A stretch of 64,000 bases of DNA from NCBI RefSeq assembly GCF_019097595.1, contig NC_080735.1, positions 15,887,917 through 15,951,916 on the forward strand, read 5' to 3'. Source of the stretch: Hemibagrus wyckioides. Lineage: Eukaryota; Chordata; Actinopteri; Siluriformes; Bagridae. Shown in pieces: positions 1 to 12,421 of this stretch. The first letter of the stretch is position 1. The number at the start of each line of letters is the position of its first letter. The translations under genes were made by a program, and so were the position numbers. The notes beneath the pieces were generated by a model that did not search any database, had not been told where the DNA came from, and saw only the letters and a program-made list of their open reading frames with translations.

Positions 1-790
1 TATTAAACTATTTTATCCCTATTTTATTTTATCCCTAATGAGCAAGCCTGTGGTGACGGTGGCAAGGAAAAACTCCCTGGGATGCAATAAGGAAGAAACC
101 TTGAGAGGAACCAGGCTCAGAAGGGAACTCATCCTCATTTGGGTGACACTAAACAGTAAATAATGTAACTGTAGCTGATTAATGTCCTTTCTACAACAGC
201 AATCAATGGCCCATGAGGAACTATTAGGTCAGTGTAGTTTCTAAGGTCATTATAGACACTATTTCTTTGCTGTCACAAGCTGACAGATGAAATGGCAGAT
301 CTGTGATGGTGTGAAAGTCCCCACATGGCTCTGTCCATGGCTGTCTCCTGGTCCACACAGATCCATCCACAGCATCAGTGGGCACCACCAAGCGACGAGA
401 CTCCGACCAGGGGTAGGGCAGTGGTCACAATGGGAACTGGCAAACACTGGGAGCTCAGGAGTGGGGTGTATAGATCGACAGAGACAGACAGAGAGAGAAA
501 GAGAAAGATATTAAGTATGATTCTGAAAGTGTGATGTTTAAAGACAATGTAAGATTATGTATAAAGTGCAGGCAGGGACTAGCTATGACAGCATAACTAA
601 AAGGGAGAGCCAGAAGGTGAACAGACATGAAGGCTTCCCGGGACATAAAGCGTCCAACCACTTCACAGTCAGCAAACCTTGAGCAACTTGTGAGGGTGGT
701 AAGATGACAGCATCCAAACATCCCAGTACACCAAACACTCTATGCCCATGAACCTTCCAGATCCCAAGTTAGACAGCTGACAGGGGTCGA
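1..790 (+). repeat. Long interspersed repeat, left edge cut by window
   Basis: The first 165 bases contain a conserved core (gaggcgacggtggcaagg-like text, then aaaaactccctggg, aaccttgagaggaacc, cagaagggaac and gggtgacac). The same core recurs at 58080-58320 on this strand and at 62790-63060 on the other. The following 600 bases (for example gacatgaaggcttcccgggacataaagc) look like the rest of the same long element, since they read as degraded repeat and hold no convincing gene. The small ORFs here on both strands are judged not to be genes. I recognise the core as a common fish repeat but cannot give a family name. Confidence 0.6.
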
Positions 791-2029
791 GGTCCGGTTT
801 TCAAGGAAAGTTATTATTGTTATTATTGTTAATCTGTAAAAAAAAATGTTAATAATTTATGAAATATGTGACATTATCTTTTTGAAAATTATTTTTTTCA
901 GTAAGCTTTTTAAAAATATTTTCACAGCATTTATAGCAATACAAATTTCATACTGTTCCAGATTTTTCTAGAAACATTCACAAGAGGGGCGGGGCTACCA
1001 GACATTTTCAAGAAGGCGAAGGCTGGTTGAAATAATAATAATTCATTAATAACAAAAATTAAATAAACAAACAAATAAATAAATGGTGGCTTAGAAGTAA
1101 TCTTTCATCCTTTGTAGGTTCAAGCTATGAAGTTTAGCTTCTTGCATTTAGCAAGTGCTAAAAAACATTACACGCTGTTCAGTCAGTGTTTATAGATTTA
1201 ATGAATAAATATTTTGATTAATCTAATACATGTAAATACAGTATAATACGTTTAAAAATAAAGTAGTGCTCCTTTGCTTAGTGTTTATAGCTGTGTTGAT
1301 TTAATGTCACTTGCTAAACTCCGTGTTGAGGAGATTGTTTTTGAGTATATGGGTAGTTTTTTATAGTCTGAGGTCAGAAATTATGAGTTATGAGTTTAAC
1401 TCAAATGCAGCCTATAATGAGCCGGCTGGGTTTAATATAAAATAAGATAGAAATTCAAGGGACAATGAAAACACTCTTTGGATTTGTGAGTCTTTTTGGT
1501 TGTTGTGTAGATCCTGAATAGAAGAGTGTCAGAGTTGATCAGAGAAGTCGCAGCTCAAAGGAGTAGAAATGACTCTTGAAGAGAAATCTTTTCCTTCACC
1601 ATTATATTCTGTGGCACAAGTCAAACTGTGTTTTTTTTCTCTGTTTGACAGTCTGTCTAAAAACAGGCAGACTTTTGGGTTGACGTTCTGTTTGCCATTA
1701 GTGTCCATCACTCCCCTGACTTTGTGTGTGTGTGTGTGTGTGTTTGCACATGACTGACACACTACATGACCCAAGCATCTCAGTGAGAGTGTCAGAGTAA
1801 AAGCAGAAGAGAGGCCTACTGGCTTCATGCTTCCCAGCAATCCAAAAGAAAAATATTTTAACATATTCTGCTTTCTAACTTGTTAAAAAAAATAGACAGC
1901 ATAAATATTAGATAGCCTGACTCTCAGCAGTGCAAGGATATGAAAATTAAATACAATCTTTGACATCTATGATAGTCCAATTACCAGCTTTTTATTTAAT
2001 ATAGTATGTCGAATGACACATTGCTTTAA
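791..2029. other. Intergenic, AT-rich, no gene seen
   Basis: AT-rich sequence with short simple repeats, including a GT run at about 1723-1743 and AAAT-type runs near 1050-1085. The ORFs over 1529-1864 lack recognisable domains and one runs through the GT repeat. Nothing here supports a gene or RNA. Confidence 0.6.
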
Positions 2030-2415
2030 ATGTGAGACGTGTGTTTTTTCCCTCTGTTGGATAACCTTACACAGAATTTTAGTGGTTGAAGATAAACACC
2101 TTCACATTTTAGATGGTTATGAACAAGCACTTGGGATCTCAGAGAGCTGAAATGGGTTTAATATCAACATTTAATTTTGTGAAGAAACATTTGTGTAGAG
2201 AAAAATCTACCTTTTTCTAACCAACTAACTTTTCTATGAAAATATTGCCCCTAGTAGGCTAGAGAAAAACTGAAATACTTATGAAACACTACAAAATCTT
2301 AAAGCTCTGAGTGTCTACTTTCATATGAGCTTCATATTAAGCACAGCTGTGGAGTGAGACATGACAAAGGCGTCCAATGCTGAACATGGACACGACAAAA
2401 AACAGGAGGAAATTC
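2030..2415 (+). repeat. Unclassified interspersed repeat, copy A
   Basis: Shares long stretches with three other places in the window. The blocks ccctctgttggataacctta, agaattttagtggttgaaga and ctttcatatgagcttcatat occur here, partly again at 25115-25300 in the same orientation, and in reverse complement at 20985-21400 and 47150-47400. No coding capacity or terminal repeats are evident. This copy carries about 130 bases around 2190-2300 that are absent from the 25.1-kb copy. Confidence 0.6.
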
Positions 2416-2636
2416 CATTGTTTGGCGTCTGGTGAAAAAAATAGACATTTAGACAGATTGTAATGAGAGATATATTGGATTTCACAGTGTTTCTTACTTT
2501 AAATGTCTAAAAATGTAAACATAAAGACAACATATGGATCAGTAAAATTGTAATGTTGAATGCTTCAGTGATTCGAATCGGTCTTAAGACGGCTCAAAAG
2601 GAAATAAATGAATGAATGAATAAATAAAAGTTCAAA

Positions 2637-3883
2637 AACTATATTGCCAAAAGTATTCGCTCACCTGCCTTGACTCGCATATGAACTTAAGTGACATCCC
2701 ATTCCTAATCCATAGGGTTCAATATGACGTCGGTCCACCCTTTGCAGCTATAACAGCTTCAACTCTTCTGGGAAGGCTGTCCACAAGGTTTAGGAGTGTG
2801 TTTATTGGAATTTTTGACCATTCTTCCAGAAGCGCATTTGTGAGGTCACACACTGATGTTGGACGAGAAGGCCTGGCTCTCAGTCTCCGCTCTAATTCAT
2901 CCCAAAGGTGTTCTATCGGGTTGAGGTCAGGACTCTGTGCAGGCCAGTCAAGTTCCTCCACACCAGACTCTGTCATCCATGTCTTTATGGACCTTGATTT
3001 GTGCACTGGTGCACAGTCATGTTGGAAGAGGAAGGGGCCAGCTCCAAACTGTTCCCACAAAGTTGGGAGCATGGAATTGTCCAAAATGTCTTGGTATGCT
3101 GAAGCATTCAGAGTTCCTTTCACTGGAACTAAGGGGCCAAGCCCAGCTCCTGAAAAACAACCCCACACCATAATCCCCCCTCCACCAAACTTTACACTTG
3201 GCACAATGCAGTCAGACAAGTACCGTTCTCCTGGCAACCGCCAAACCCAGACTCGTCCATCAGATTGCCAGATGGAGAAGTGCAATTCGTCACTCCAGAG
3301 AACGCGTCTCCACTGCTCTAGAGTCCAGTGGCGGCGTGCTTTACACCACTGCATCCGACGCTTTGCATTGCATTGGTGATGTATGGCTTGGATGCAGCTG
3401 CTCGGCCATGGAAACCCATTCCATGAAGCTCTCTGCGCACTGTTCTTGAGCTAATCTGAAGGCCACATGAAGTTTGGAGGTCTGTAGTGATTGACTCTGC
3501 AGAAAGTTGGCGACCTCTTCGCACTATGCGCCTCAGCATCCGCTGACCCCGCTCCGTCAGTTTACGTGGCCTACCACTTCGTGGCTGAGTTGCTGTCGTT
3601 CCCAAACACTTCCACGTTCTTATAATACAGCTGACAGTTGACTGTGGAATATTTAGGAGCGAGGAAATTTCACGACTGGATTTGTTGCACAGGTGGCATC
3701 CTATCACAGTTCCACGCTGGAATTCACTGAGCTCCTGAGAGCGACCCATTCTTTCACAAATGTTTGTAAAAACAGTCTGCATGCCTAGGTGCTTGATTTT
3801 ATACACCTGTGGCCATGGAAGTGATTGGAACACCTGATTCTGATTATTTGGATGGGTGAGCGAATACTTTTGGCAATATAGTG
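2637..3883 (-). mobile_element. Tc1-like DNA transposon, nearly full length
   Basis: Both ends carry the inverted terminal sequence ctatattgccaaaagtattc (left end starting with one changed base; right end tggcaatatagtg followed by TA). Length is 1247 bp, one base shorter than the intact sister at 42019-43266, and the alignment between them is nearly perfect by eye. TA duplication is clear on the right; the left flank is altered. The transposase runs on the minus strand and is broken by one missing base. Lies about 11 kb upstream of prkx. Confidence 0.92.
2719..3749 (-). pseudogene. Tc1-like transposase, single frameshift
   Basis: The reading frame starts at the family-typical [13 protein letters not shown] (start at 3749) with the paired helix-turn-helix DNA-binding half, then loses frame after SKPYIT because one base is missing between 3372 and 3373 compared with the 42-kb copy. 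The second half continues in another frame from [10 protein letters not shown] to the stop at 2719, ending AAKGGPTSY. The DD34E residues survive: [12 protein letters not shown] and [10 protein letters not shown]. Close to the first aspartate this copy reads SDELHF where the sister has SDESRF. As it stands it encodes no full transposase. Confidence 0.9.
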
Positions 3884-3927
3884 TATATGGTGTTGTGTTC
3901 TGTAAGGAGATGTTCATTTAACATTTC

Positions 3928-3990
3928 TGGTAGGAGTCTCCAGTGCCAGAGCTGTCTGTGTAACAGTCAGATATAGACGTTTTCTGATGA
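3928..3990 (+). repeat. Fragment of a dispersed repeat with core ggagtctccagtg
   Basis: Contains taggagtctccagtgccaga followed by gtgtaacagtcag, the same word order as at 5961-6000 and 15519-15550. It directly follows the Tc1-like element. Confidence 0.5.
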
Positions 3991-5880
3991 AGAAGGTAAA
4001 AAGGTGAGGTTTGTTTGTTTGTTTGTTGTCCTGTTTGAGTTCTTACTTTTGTCCCTCTGACCTCTATACTACATTGAAGAGCCTTTTCAGGCTAATAAAT
4101 TCCGAACTGGTTCAGAAGCTACGATTCAGTACACATAGACATATAATTTACCTTCCTGTCTCCGGCCTCTTCTGATCACTGCTCCTCAAAAACCTTTTGA
4201 TTTACCAACTCGGCTTTGTTAGTATTCCCGACACAAGCAGGCCGACGTGAGCGACTCATAAAACATGCAAAACGCCATCTGCAATGTGCTCCCTCTGGGC
4301 CCGAGCTCCTAATCAACAACAACCAAGAGACTCAACAGCTCACTCTTTTTGTTCTATTGATGTGGGAAGCGCTGCTACATCCAAACACTTCTGTAAAACT
4401 CTCGGTGGATAATTGGAATGATAACACAACCAGCATTGGTCGGCGTGTACGTTTGTCTGATTATACTTATTGTCGACTTCTGCTATGTGCCGGCTTTGTA
4501 AAGCCGGGCTGATGAAAAACGTCTGATTTGGCGTGACAGAAGAAAACAGGGTTTCCTCAGGCTGGCAGTAGTGATGAGTCAACTTTTACACTGGATTTGA
4601 ATCGCTGGATTTTTCATGAGGAATGTATAGAACCGACTTTCTTTTTTCCTGATCCTGTGGTGCTCTCGAGGCTGATACACGAAAATATATCAGTATTCAT
4701 GATCCTTTTACACAAATTCCAGCAGTAATCGAAAAGGATCATGTGAATCATTTGAGTCATTTGACTCAGCATAATGATTCAGATTCAGTACAAGTTACGC
4801 AAGTATACTGTATATGGGTTTGGGGAAAAACTCTATTTAAATTCTAATATTTTAATATAATATTAGATATGTGTGATTTGTTACTCTGCAGCATTTACAT
4901 ATATTTAAAAATATTAATAGTATAATGTATTGAACAATACTTGAATATATTATGCAGTTCATTGAACAGTTTACATGATGAATCGGCAAATGTCTAAGAA
5001 TTTTCTTTGTGGTTTTGGGGGGGAAAGAAACAACTGGCAGTCAGCTGATTCAAAAGAGTCATTTATTGCTGACCTGATTCACTGAAAAGAATCGTTATTC
5101 CCACAGTACTCTGGCACATTTTCTAACTTGCAAATTAACCACCGAACCAACATCAAAAAAAGGCTTTATTCCAGTCCAAGCCCCATGATTTAGCAGCTAG
5201 AGGGCGACACTAACCACCAAACAGATGGTAAGAGAGGCAGAGGACGACCAGCGCTGGGACGATCAGGCTACATTAAGTGACAATTACACGCGCGGCTAAC
5301 TCCATCATGAGCATCTGAAAAAAACCTAAACAGATGGGAACAGGATCCGAGCCGTGCTTTCAGATACTGGCAGACAAAACGCAGACGCTCCCAAGCATTC
5401 CCTTTCACTAAGCTTAGCTGAGTAGAACATAATCCTTCAAACCACGGCTGATTTAGCACACGGATGAGCCTCTGAGCCACTACACACGCTTTAAAGAGAG
5501 AGCAGAACGCAGAGAGACGGTCCTGAGAGGCCATCACGTCAAGAAACGGTGTACACATCAAGAAGAGGAAATCCCACTGACGGCCCGCGAGGTTCTGCAC
5601 AGCAGCACTCTGAGAGATGTCCGAGATCTCAGAGGAGAGGAAGAACAAGAACGAGGACTCTGATGAATAAATGAAAGGGAATGTGGAAAGTGCAAGAAAC
5701 GGATAAAGGAGCAAACTCCCAAAAGTAAACTAAAAGTATGCCAGTGAATGAATAAACTGCATTTTAAAGCATGTGTGTTTTAGGCATTCCTGTGGAACAG
5801 GACACCATTTTGTTTTTGGGACACATGCTGCAATAGGTTACTTCTGACTTAACAGGCAACATTATCAAACTTTCTCGATG
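3991..5880. other. Intergenic, one unexplained ORF
   Basis: A GTTT run lies at about 4009-4027. The longest open frame not explained by repeats is on the minus strand at 5268-5714 (148 codons, hydrophobic start, two Cys-rich patches). It matches no family I know, shows no exon signals I trust, and is within chance expectation. I see no other structure. Confidence 0.45.
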
Positions 5881-5894
5881 TCATAAAATGCTCA

Positions 5895-6260
5895 ATTCTA
5901 AAATGTCTCAATTCTGATTGGCCAGAGTTGTTGATTAATTTGCTGAAACAGCAGATCTGGAATGGAAGGAGTCTCCAGTGTCAGTACTTTGTAACAATCA
6001 GTACATTTTACTTTACAGGAAAGAGCACAATCTGCTCATAATGTAGAAAAAGAGGTGGTGATGTTGTAACATACATGCGAGAAACAAAGGAATTAGCTCA
6101 GCGGAACTATGTTCCATAATATTAAAGGTGAAACTTTTATTTTAAATATTACATTACATACAAAATTCCAGTGCTGAAAGAGGAATACACTACAAGAGGA
6201 ATAAACTTCTGAGGTTTATCTTCTTATAACAGCATACTACAATGGCTAATATAAGTAAAC
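5895..6260 (+). repeat. Dispersed repeat with core ggagtctccagtg, longer copy
   Basis: Begins near ttctgattggccagagttgt and carries ggaaggagtctccagtgtca at about 5963-5983, then tttgtaacaatcagtac. The same order (ttctgattgg, several hundred bases, then the core) is seen at 15118-15555. The spacing is shorter here, so one copy is deleted or rearranged. Confidence 0.5.
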
Positions 6261-8689
6261 TTAGCCAAACAAAGCTAAAGTACACTACAACCACTTATAA
6301 ACAAATACGATTAGCTATTAAAATGCTCACCAATTATCGTACAAAAAATATGTGGTACATTCAAATAAGGTTTTGTTCATTACAATTCTAAGTAGATTCA
6401 TCTTTCCGCTATTCACCGCTTCAGCATTGAAAAATAAAATACTCTGAAGTGCTGACGTTTGTTGATGCGGTGAAGCCCACGTGCATTCCATTAGCACTTG
6501 ATGCTAAGTATTTTTTGTGTCATTTGAATCACACATGAAATTTTACCAACATATCTGAGGAAAATCCTGATTATTTTCTGTCATTTTTGTTCTTATTCTG
6601 CCTTGTTAAAAAGACTAAACAGCCAAATTCTAGCAATTTCTTAAGCCTAATTAGCATATCTTTTACTGTTTCAGTAATCTACTCCGAGCCGTGCTAAATA
6701 AAGTGCTAGTGTATATCAGATCCCTAAAGGAAGTTTACCGCATATTAAGCCACACAAACTAATTCATCTTGTGCTTCTGTGGCCTGACACCGCTGTTTTA
6801 GCTCTCTGTAGAATTTCGAATACAGCAGCAGCTGGCCGCTGTGTAGATGCATTCCACCGCATAAAAAGATAGTGAGCTGTGTGCTTCAGCCACTTTTTTG
6901 CTTCTTGCGAGACTGGGAGTTCATAACGTTATTGGATTTTGAAATTATACAGTATAAGGGTTTTTATATAAGTGCCGGCTATGATAGGAAAGGAAGTGAC
7001 CACGCAGCATATCGGATTCGACGACTCGCCAGTCAGCTACGAGCGTCCTCTCTTACTGGATGCTTCTGTATTCTCTTCCTAGATATAAATATTCCTCGTG
7101 ACAGTTTACGACACCATGACGAATTGTCTGTGCATGGCTGGATTGGTGCTATATTCTTCATGCTTGGTGATATTGTTGCCAAGGATACACGCTCGATATA
7201 ACTGCCCTTGTCTATGTTTATGTCTGAAGAATGACAACTGTGTCTAACTTTGTATGTCTTCCAGAACTTCCAGAACTGGCTACTATTTCCAGTTTAGACA
7301 TTATATAACAAAAATGAACTGGGATTGAGGGGATTTGGGCCAGGCAAGGTTTCTGTCAAATAATCAGTCAGTCAGTTATAGTCAATGTTTAGAGAGATTA
7401 CTAAAGAAAATGCAATTTGGTACTCATTACATGTAAAGACAGATTTTCGTGAGAAAAGAGAAATGACCCCGGGTAATACACACCTATAGATCTATACAGG
7501 AGTTCATGCCGCCATGTAATTATCCGATCAGCCGATATGGCAGCAGCACAATGCGTACAATCATGCAGATACTGATCAAGAGCTTCAATTAATGTTCACG
7601 TCAGACATGGGAACTCAGGGTTAAAGCTGATCTCTGAGATTTTTAGACAAGGCGGTCTCTAGAACTTTACACAGAATGGATACAAAACAAAAAACATCCA
7701 GAAGACATGGGAGAATTCTCACTGTTCATTGCAATTAAGCACAAACATAATGGGAATAAATGCATCACAATATGCTGACCAGATGAAGCAGATGACCACA
7801 TTATTTTGCTTATTCCGTCAGGCAAGAACAGGAATGAGGCTATAGTATAGATGAACATTTTTACATCATCTACCTGTTTTACCCCAGTCCTAGCACCTCA
7901 AGTGACCTTTCTGACCTTCAACCTCTTGGTGCAGGAGTAACTGTGTGAAAAGCTTATAACTGTCCATCAAATGGCATGTATGATCAATTTCAGGAAACGG
8001 GTTGTTTACAAATGTCAGCATTTGGTCCAATTAACTGCATTGTGAGCTGATTGTACCATGTGGTAATAAAGGGTTCTTTGACCTGTTGAATGTGAAGCAC
8101 TGGTTAGTTACCTCACATATTTTACAATCATAGAGGTAGGTGTAACTATCAGTCTCCATCTCACACAGGAACTTTCCTCACTTTCACTCCATTGTGTTTT
8201 TTTTGTTTTTTGTTTTTTTTGTCGGAAACTATGTTCCACCAGACTCAATTAGTAGTAAACTCTCTGAGACAGAAACGAGCTAAACGATTTTTCATTATAT
8301 AGCAAATCACGTTACACTGATTAGGTCTGTGTAAATATATTACATTTGACGCAGACACCATTTGCAAAACCGGATTAAGATAAACCGCTCTTTGTCCTTA
8401 TAGCAGATGCTAGAACTGAGAAGCTGACGATTCTAAATACGCTGTCACAATTACGTTAACGATAGATTAACAACGATCCGAGGCTCGGCAAAGCACCAGT
8501 ATATAAGTAGAGGAAATGACTCTAATGTTTGGTTAATAGAAATATAGCAATTGTTTATTTGTTTCATTAAATAAGACACTTTTGAAAGCTTGATTCTGTT
8601 TGGTCAGAAAGTATTGGTTTGTTTTCTATAACAAGAACTGTGGGCACTAAGCCTTTGTTATCACCACACAATACATCCCAGCTGATGAA
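6261..8689. other. Intergenic, no gene seen
   Basis: No recognisable coding sequence or RNA. The plus-strand ORF at 6872-7201 (109 codons) has no domain I recognise. AT-rich throughout with scattered homopolymer runs, such as the T-rich stretch near 8196-8220. Confidence 0.55.
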
Positions 8690-8822
8690 GTTGGGGTCAG
8701 AGTGCAGGAGGAGCTATGATACAGTGCCCCTGCTTGGTGTTTGGTGATGCCTGGGCTTGAACCCCAATCCTCCAATCAACAACCCAGAGCCTTAACTACT
8801 TGAACTATCACTCAGTCGGTGT
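8690..8822 (-). repeat. Degraded tRNA-derived SINE
   Basis: Reads, on the minus strand, like the SINE copies at 16201-16470 and 21045-21245. The shared order is ggggtcagagtgcaggagg, a cagtgcccctgct segment, gggcttgaaccccaatcctc (B-box region) and aacccagagccttaactact. Substantially diverged, so an old copy. Confidence 0.55.
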
Positions 8823-8877
8823 ATATGGTATATATTAAACATGGTCACTTTATAGTAACAACTTAGACTGGGATTTA

Positions 8878-8940
8878 ACCGGAGAAGGAATCTCCAGTGT
8901 TTGTAACAGACGTAAAGCTGTAATACAGACATCTTGATTA
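8878..8940 (+). repeat. Fragment of the ggagtctccagtg repeat
   Basis: ggagaaggaatctccagtgt followed by ttgtaacagacgtaaagctg. It matches the core plus the trailing taacag block of the family seen at 3928, 5963 and 15519. Confidence 0.45.
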
Positions 8941-9284
8941 ATTAAAAAAAGAGTGAGAGTTTGTAAGTGATAACAGGGCATAATGTAAGATATAAGACAT
9001 TAAAAGTAAAAATAAATGGATAAAAATGATGTGCTTAATTGTAATGGTTGACATATACGTGATGAATAAGATGAATAAACAGTGTGAGCCCTTATTTGAA
9101 TAGAATTAACTTTCCATTGGGGAGAATAAGTCCGGTTAACATCAGGCCTCATGACTCAACCCCATCGTTCAACTGTTTCCAATAACAACACAACCCCATA
9201 ATGTTTTATTCCATTACATGGCATGATGCTGAATTATAGGAGAGAAGCTGGTGAAGTTGTACAAAGTTAATGCAGGGGTGCCAA

Positions 9285-9455
9285 TAATAATTCTCCATCC
9301 ATTAATACAACCATTTTGTGTAGCATGTATCTTACACAAGGGCTGTGGGAAGCCTGGAGGCTATCCCGGGGACAGCGTGGGAGACCCTGTACATTATCAC
9401 TCACACACCCTTTCACAAACTACAGACAGTTTAGACATGCCAATCATCCTATAAG
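9285..9455 (+). repeat. Degraded interspersed repeat
   Basis: The pattern 'gcctggaggctatcccgggg', then cacacaccctttcaca and gacatgccaatcatcctat, is a diverged copy of the repeat lying in reverse orientation at 25327-25560 and again at about 41505-41660. It is a common fish repeat type without coding capacity here. Confidence 0.5.
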
Positions 9456-9477
9456 GAGTGTCTTTAGACTAGGATAA

Positions 9478-10000
9478 CTTGGGATAAGTACTTTTCTTTC
9501 ACAGTTGTACATCATTTTAACCTGTCACCAACGGCCACCATTTTGTCAAACTTCTAATTAATGATAAGCATGAAGCCCATTAACTATCTTCTTGATGTTT
9601 CTTCTTCTTATTATTATTTTTTAATAATATGTTGTACAAAAAAGTCGTCTATTAAACAAACAACTTTGGGATAAGTACGTTTCTTTCACAACTGTACATC
9701 ATTTTGGCCTGTCACCAGCAACCACCATTTTGTCGAACCCACTAATTAGCCGATTAGCATGAAGCCCATTATCTATCTGCTTGATGTCTCTGATTATTAT
9801 TATTATTATTATTATTATTTTTATTTTTATTTTTATTTATTTTTATTTATATTTTATATTTTTTTATTTTAAAGAATATATTCTACAAAAAAGTCTTCTA
9901 TCAAACACAGTCCTTTGGGATAACTACTTTCTTTTCCCACCTGTACATCGTTTTTGGCCTGTCACCAACGATCTCCATCTTGTCGACCTCACATTCGCAC
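9478..10000 (+). repeat. Three-copy tandem duplication
   Basis: A block beginning cttgggataagtacttttct starts at about 9478 and recurs at about 9664 and 9914. Each copy has gtacatc-ttt-gcctgtcacca, a ccaccattttgtcga segment and (copies 1 and 2) gcatgaagcccatta. Between copies lie TTA and TTTTA runs (9797-9870) that account for the unequal spacing of 186 and 250 bases. The copies are diverged. Confidence 0.75.
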
Positions 10001-10798
10001 ATTTTCCCCGGATGTGCAGTGTTTCCAGGACAGTAGTGATGTTCCACAGACTGTCTGAAGAGTGTGATAGCAGTTGAACTGACAGCCGCTGAAAGCTTTA
10101 ATAGAGTTATGTGCGCTAACTGGGCTGCCTAACGGTCTTGCGCCCTTTGTCTCCATGACCGCTGATACGATCGGTGATGCAGAGCTTCAACGAGAACTCG
10201 ATCAGGAGCTTATGTTGTAGCTGGGGATTTCTAGTCCTTCTTATATATTTTTTTCTCTCTTTGTTTTTCTTCCCAAGATGCATGTTAATTCTTCAACATC
10301 AAACATGGCAGTGTGGGAATGTAATGTGTTATAAAATAGAATATAAACACTTGCAACATGCAAATTATAATGTGTAATTAAATTCTGTAGCCGTTAAGTT
10401 GCTAGGTGATAGCATTTAAGCTACTATTCAGAGCCTACAGCAGGCTAGTTTGTGTATGTTGTAACTAGTTCAGCTAGTTTTGGGCGAGTGAAAACGCTTT
10501 GTGTAAATAAAAGTGTGTGTAAAAACAATCTCTGAGAGCACTTAGCTTGTTTACATGACTTCTTTTTCGTGTATCTTTGTTCAAGCTCCCTCTGGCTAAC
10601 TGTTAGGAGGATTGTTAGCAGCTAACAGGGTTAGACTAGCCAAAGAACGATTTCTGGTTCAGTTAATGTTAATCAATCTATCTGATGGTGTTCTGATATT
10701 GTTAATGCTGTAGAACATCATGAAACAATTTAGTTTCATTGCTTATGTTTTAGTAGCTCTCTCACTGTTATAGAAACAATAATATATTATAATAAATA
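10001..10798. other. Intergenic, nothing recognised
   Basis: No convincing ORF, RNA or repeat. The short plus-strand ORF at 10174-10377 is hydrophobic, low in complexity and has no recognisable domain. Confidence 0.5.
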
Positions 10799-11526
10799 CC
10801 GTATTGTTCCGAATATAAGACGATATTTTTTTCATGGAAATGCATCTCAGTAAACGATCTCGTCCTATATTCGAGCTCTAGACTTTTACACGTCAATACA
10901 CCCGCAAAAATAGGACCGCCATGCTAACGTGTCTCGCTGACGGGACCAAACTTCCCCCATACGTGATTTTAAAGCGCAAGACAGTACCCAAAGAGGCAAT
11001 ACCCGCTGAAATTTTCGTTCGTGCTCAGAAAAAAAGGCTGGATGGAGACTGAGCTAGTGGAATAGACTGACTGACAGGAATGACATGATGATTTGAGGAG
11101 CCAAGTTTGGCAAGATAAAACAGTTCATTGCACTTCTGATTATTGCTGTACTGTTTGTTGCAGTATGTTTATTGCAATATTTTTTATTGCTCTACTGTTT
11201 GTTGCAGTATGTTTATTGCACTATTATTAATTACACTTTGTTATCCAATCACGCCTGTTATTTTTCTCTCTGAGGTAGGCTTCTACTGTTAATGAAATAT
11301 TGGTAGGCTATGTATTTTTTCACAATGAGATGCACAGTCTAACTGTTATTAAATCCAGATGGACTGCAGGTTATATGTTATGCCAGATGTAAATTATTTT
11401 CAAATTAAAGCATTTTCTTTATAAAAGACAAGAGTTGGTCTTCAAAATGCATTTTTCCAAAAGGTACACTTTGAAAAGTGAGGGTCGTCTTATAATCAGG
11501 GACGTCTTATATTCGGGACAATATGG
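10799..11526. mobile_element. Non-autonomous DNA transposon with ~24-bp inverted ends
   Basis: The left end ccgtattgttccgaatataa and the reverse complement of the right end (ccatattgtcccgaatataa) match with few differences over about 24 bp. TA dinucleotides flank both ends (10797-10798 and 11527-11528), which fits a Tc1/mariner/pogo-type target duplication. Length is 728 bp. An internal copy of the end motif lies at about 11485-11498. No transposase frame is visible. A duplicated TTTATTGCA-type segment lies at 11140-11225. Confidence 0.8.
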
Positions 11527-12065
11527 TACATTAACATACACCTGTGATTTGACATGCAGCCAAAACTACTGTTTTGTAATGGAGAATTCAACAGGCGTGT
11601 ACAGTGGGATAACAGATATATTTTACATGTACTTTTATTTAGTGCACGAAAAACCATAACAATTAGCTGGATGAAGTCACACCCCCTGAAAATGGCCCAG
11701 TGGATTGAAAAACTTTAATCTATTTATAAACTGGAATGTATGACTGGCCGACCCCGACTGAACCTGGACATTTTAATACAAAGGTGGACACCTATTATTG
11801 ATGCATGGAAAATGAACTGATCAATAAGGAACTTTTATTTATTCCTTGTGTTTATTTATTTATTTTTTTATTTGTAAATTTTTTTTTTTTTTTTTTTTTA
11901 ATTTTAAATATTATTATGATTGATTATTTATGTATTTATTTATTTTGGGTTTTAAGTGTTTAAGTTTTTCCTTATCTTATTTTTGGTTGTTTATTTAAAT
12001 CACTGCTGTTGTCCAGTTGCTGTTGTCCGATTAATGTCCAGTTCATTTTTTTTCATCGTGTTTCA

Positions 12066-12097
<32 letters not shown>

Positions 12098-12421
12098 ATT
12101 ACTACAACATTGCTGCAACATTTAAACCTGTTTTTTGTTGTTGAAACCTTTTCTAAAATCTAAACACACCTATTGTGGTACATTTGACAGATTTGATGGA
12201 TGGCCATAGACTATGACAATTATTGTCATTTTCGAAGGATATCTAACATTTTTCTCATCTTTAAAGGTGATAATTCATTTATCTGCTTACATAATAATAT
12301 AAATCTATTTAATAATGTAATATGTATATCATAATGTATATCTATTCATAATTCATTGTAAATATACCACTGTGCACTTCTGGTTAGATGCTAACTGCAT
12401 TTCAGTGGCTTTGTAAAGTTG
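11527..12421. other. AT-rich intergenic spacer
   Basis: Long A/T tracts, including a T run near 11879-11898 and an AAAT array at about 12065-12096. No coding potential seen. Confidence 0.6.

Noticed and set aside
2681..3379. 232-codon plus-strand ORF
   Set aside because: Shadow of the minus-strand transposase pseudogene.
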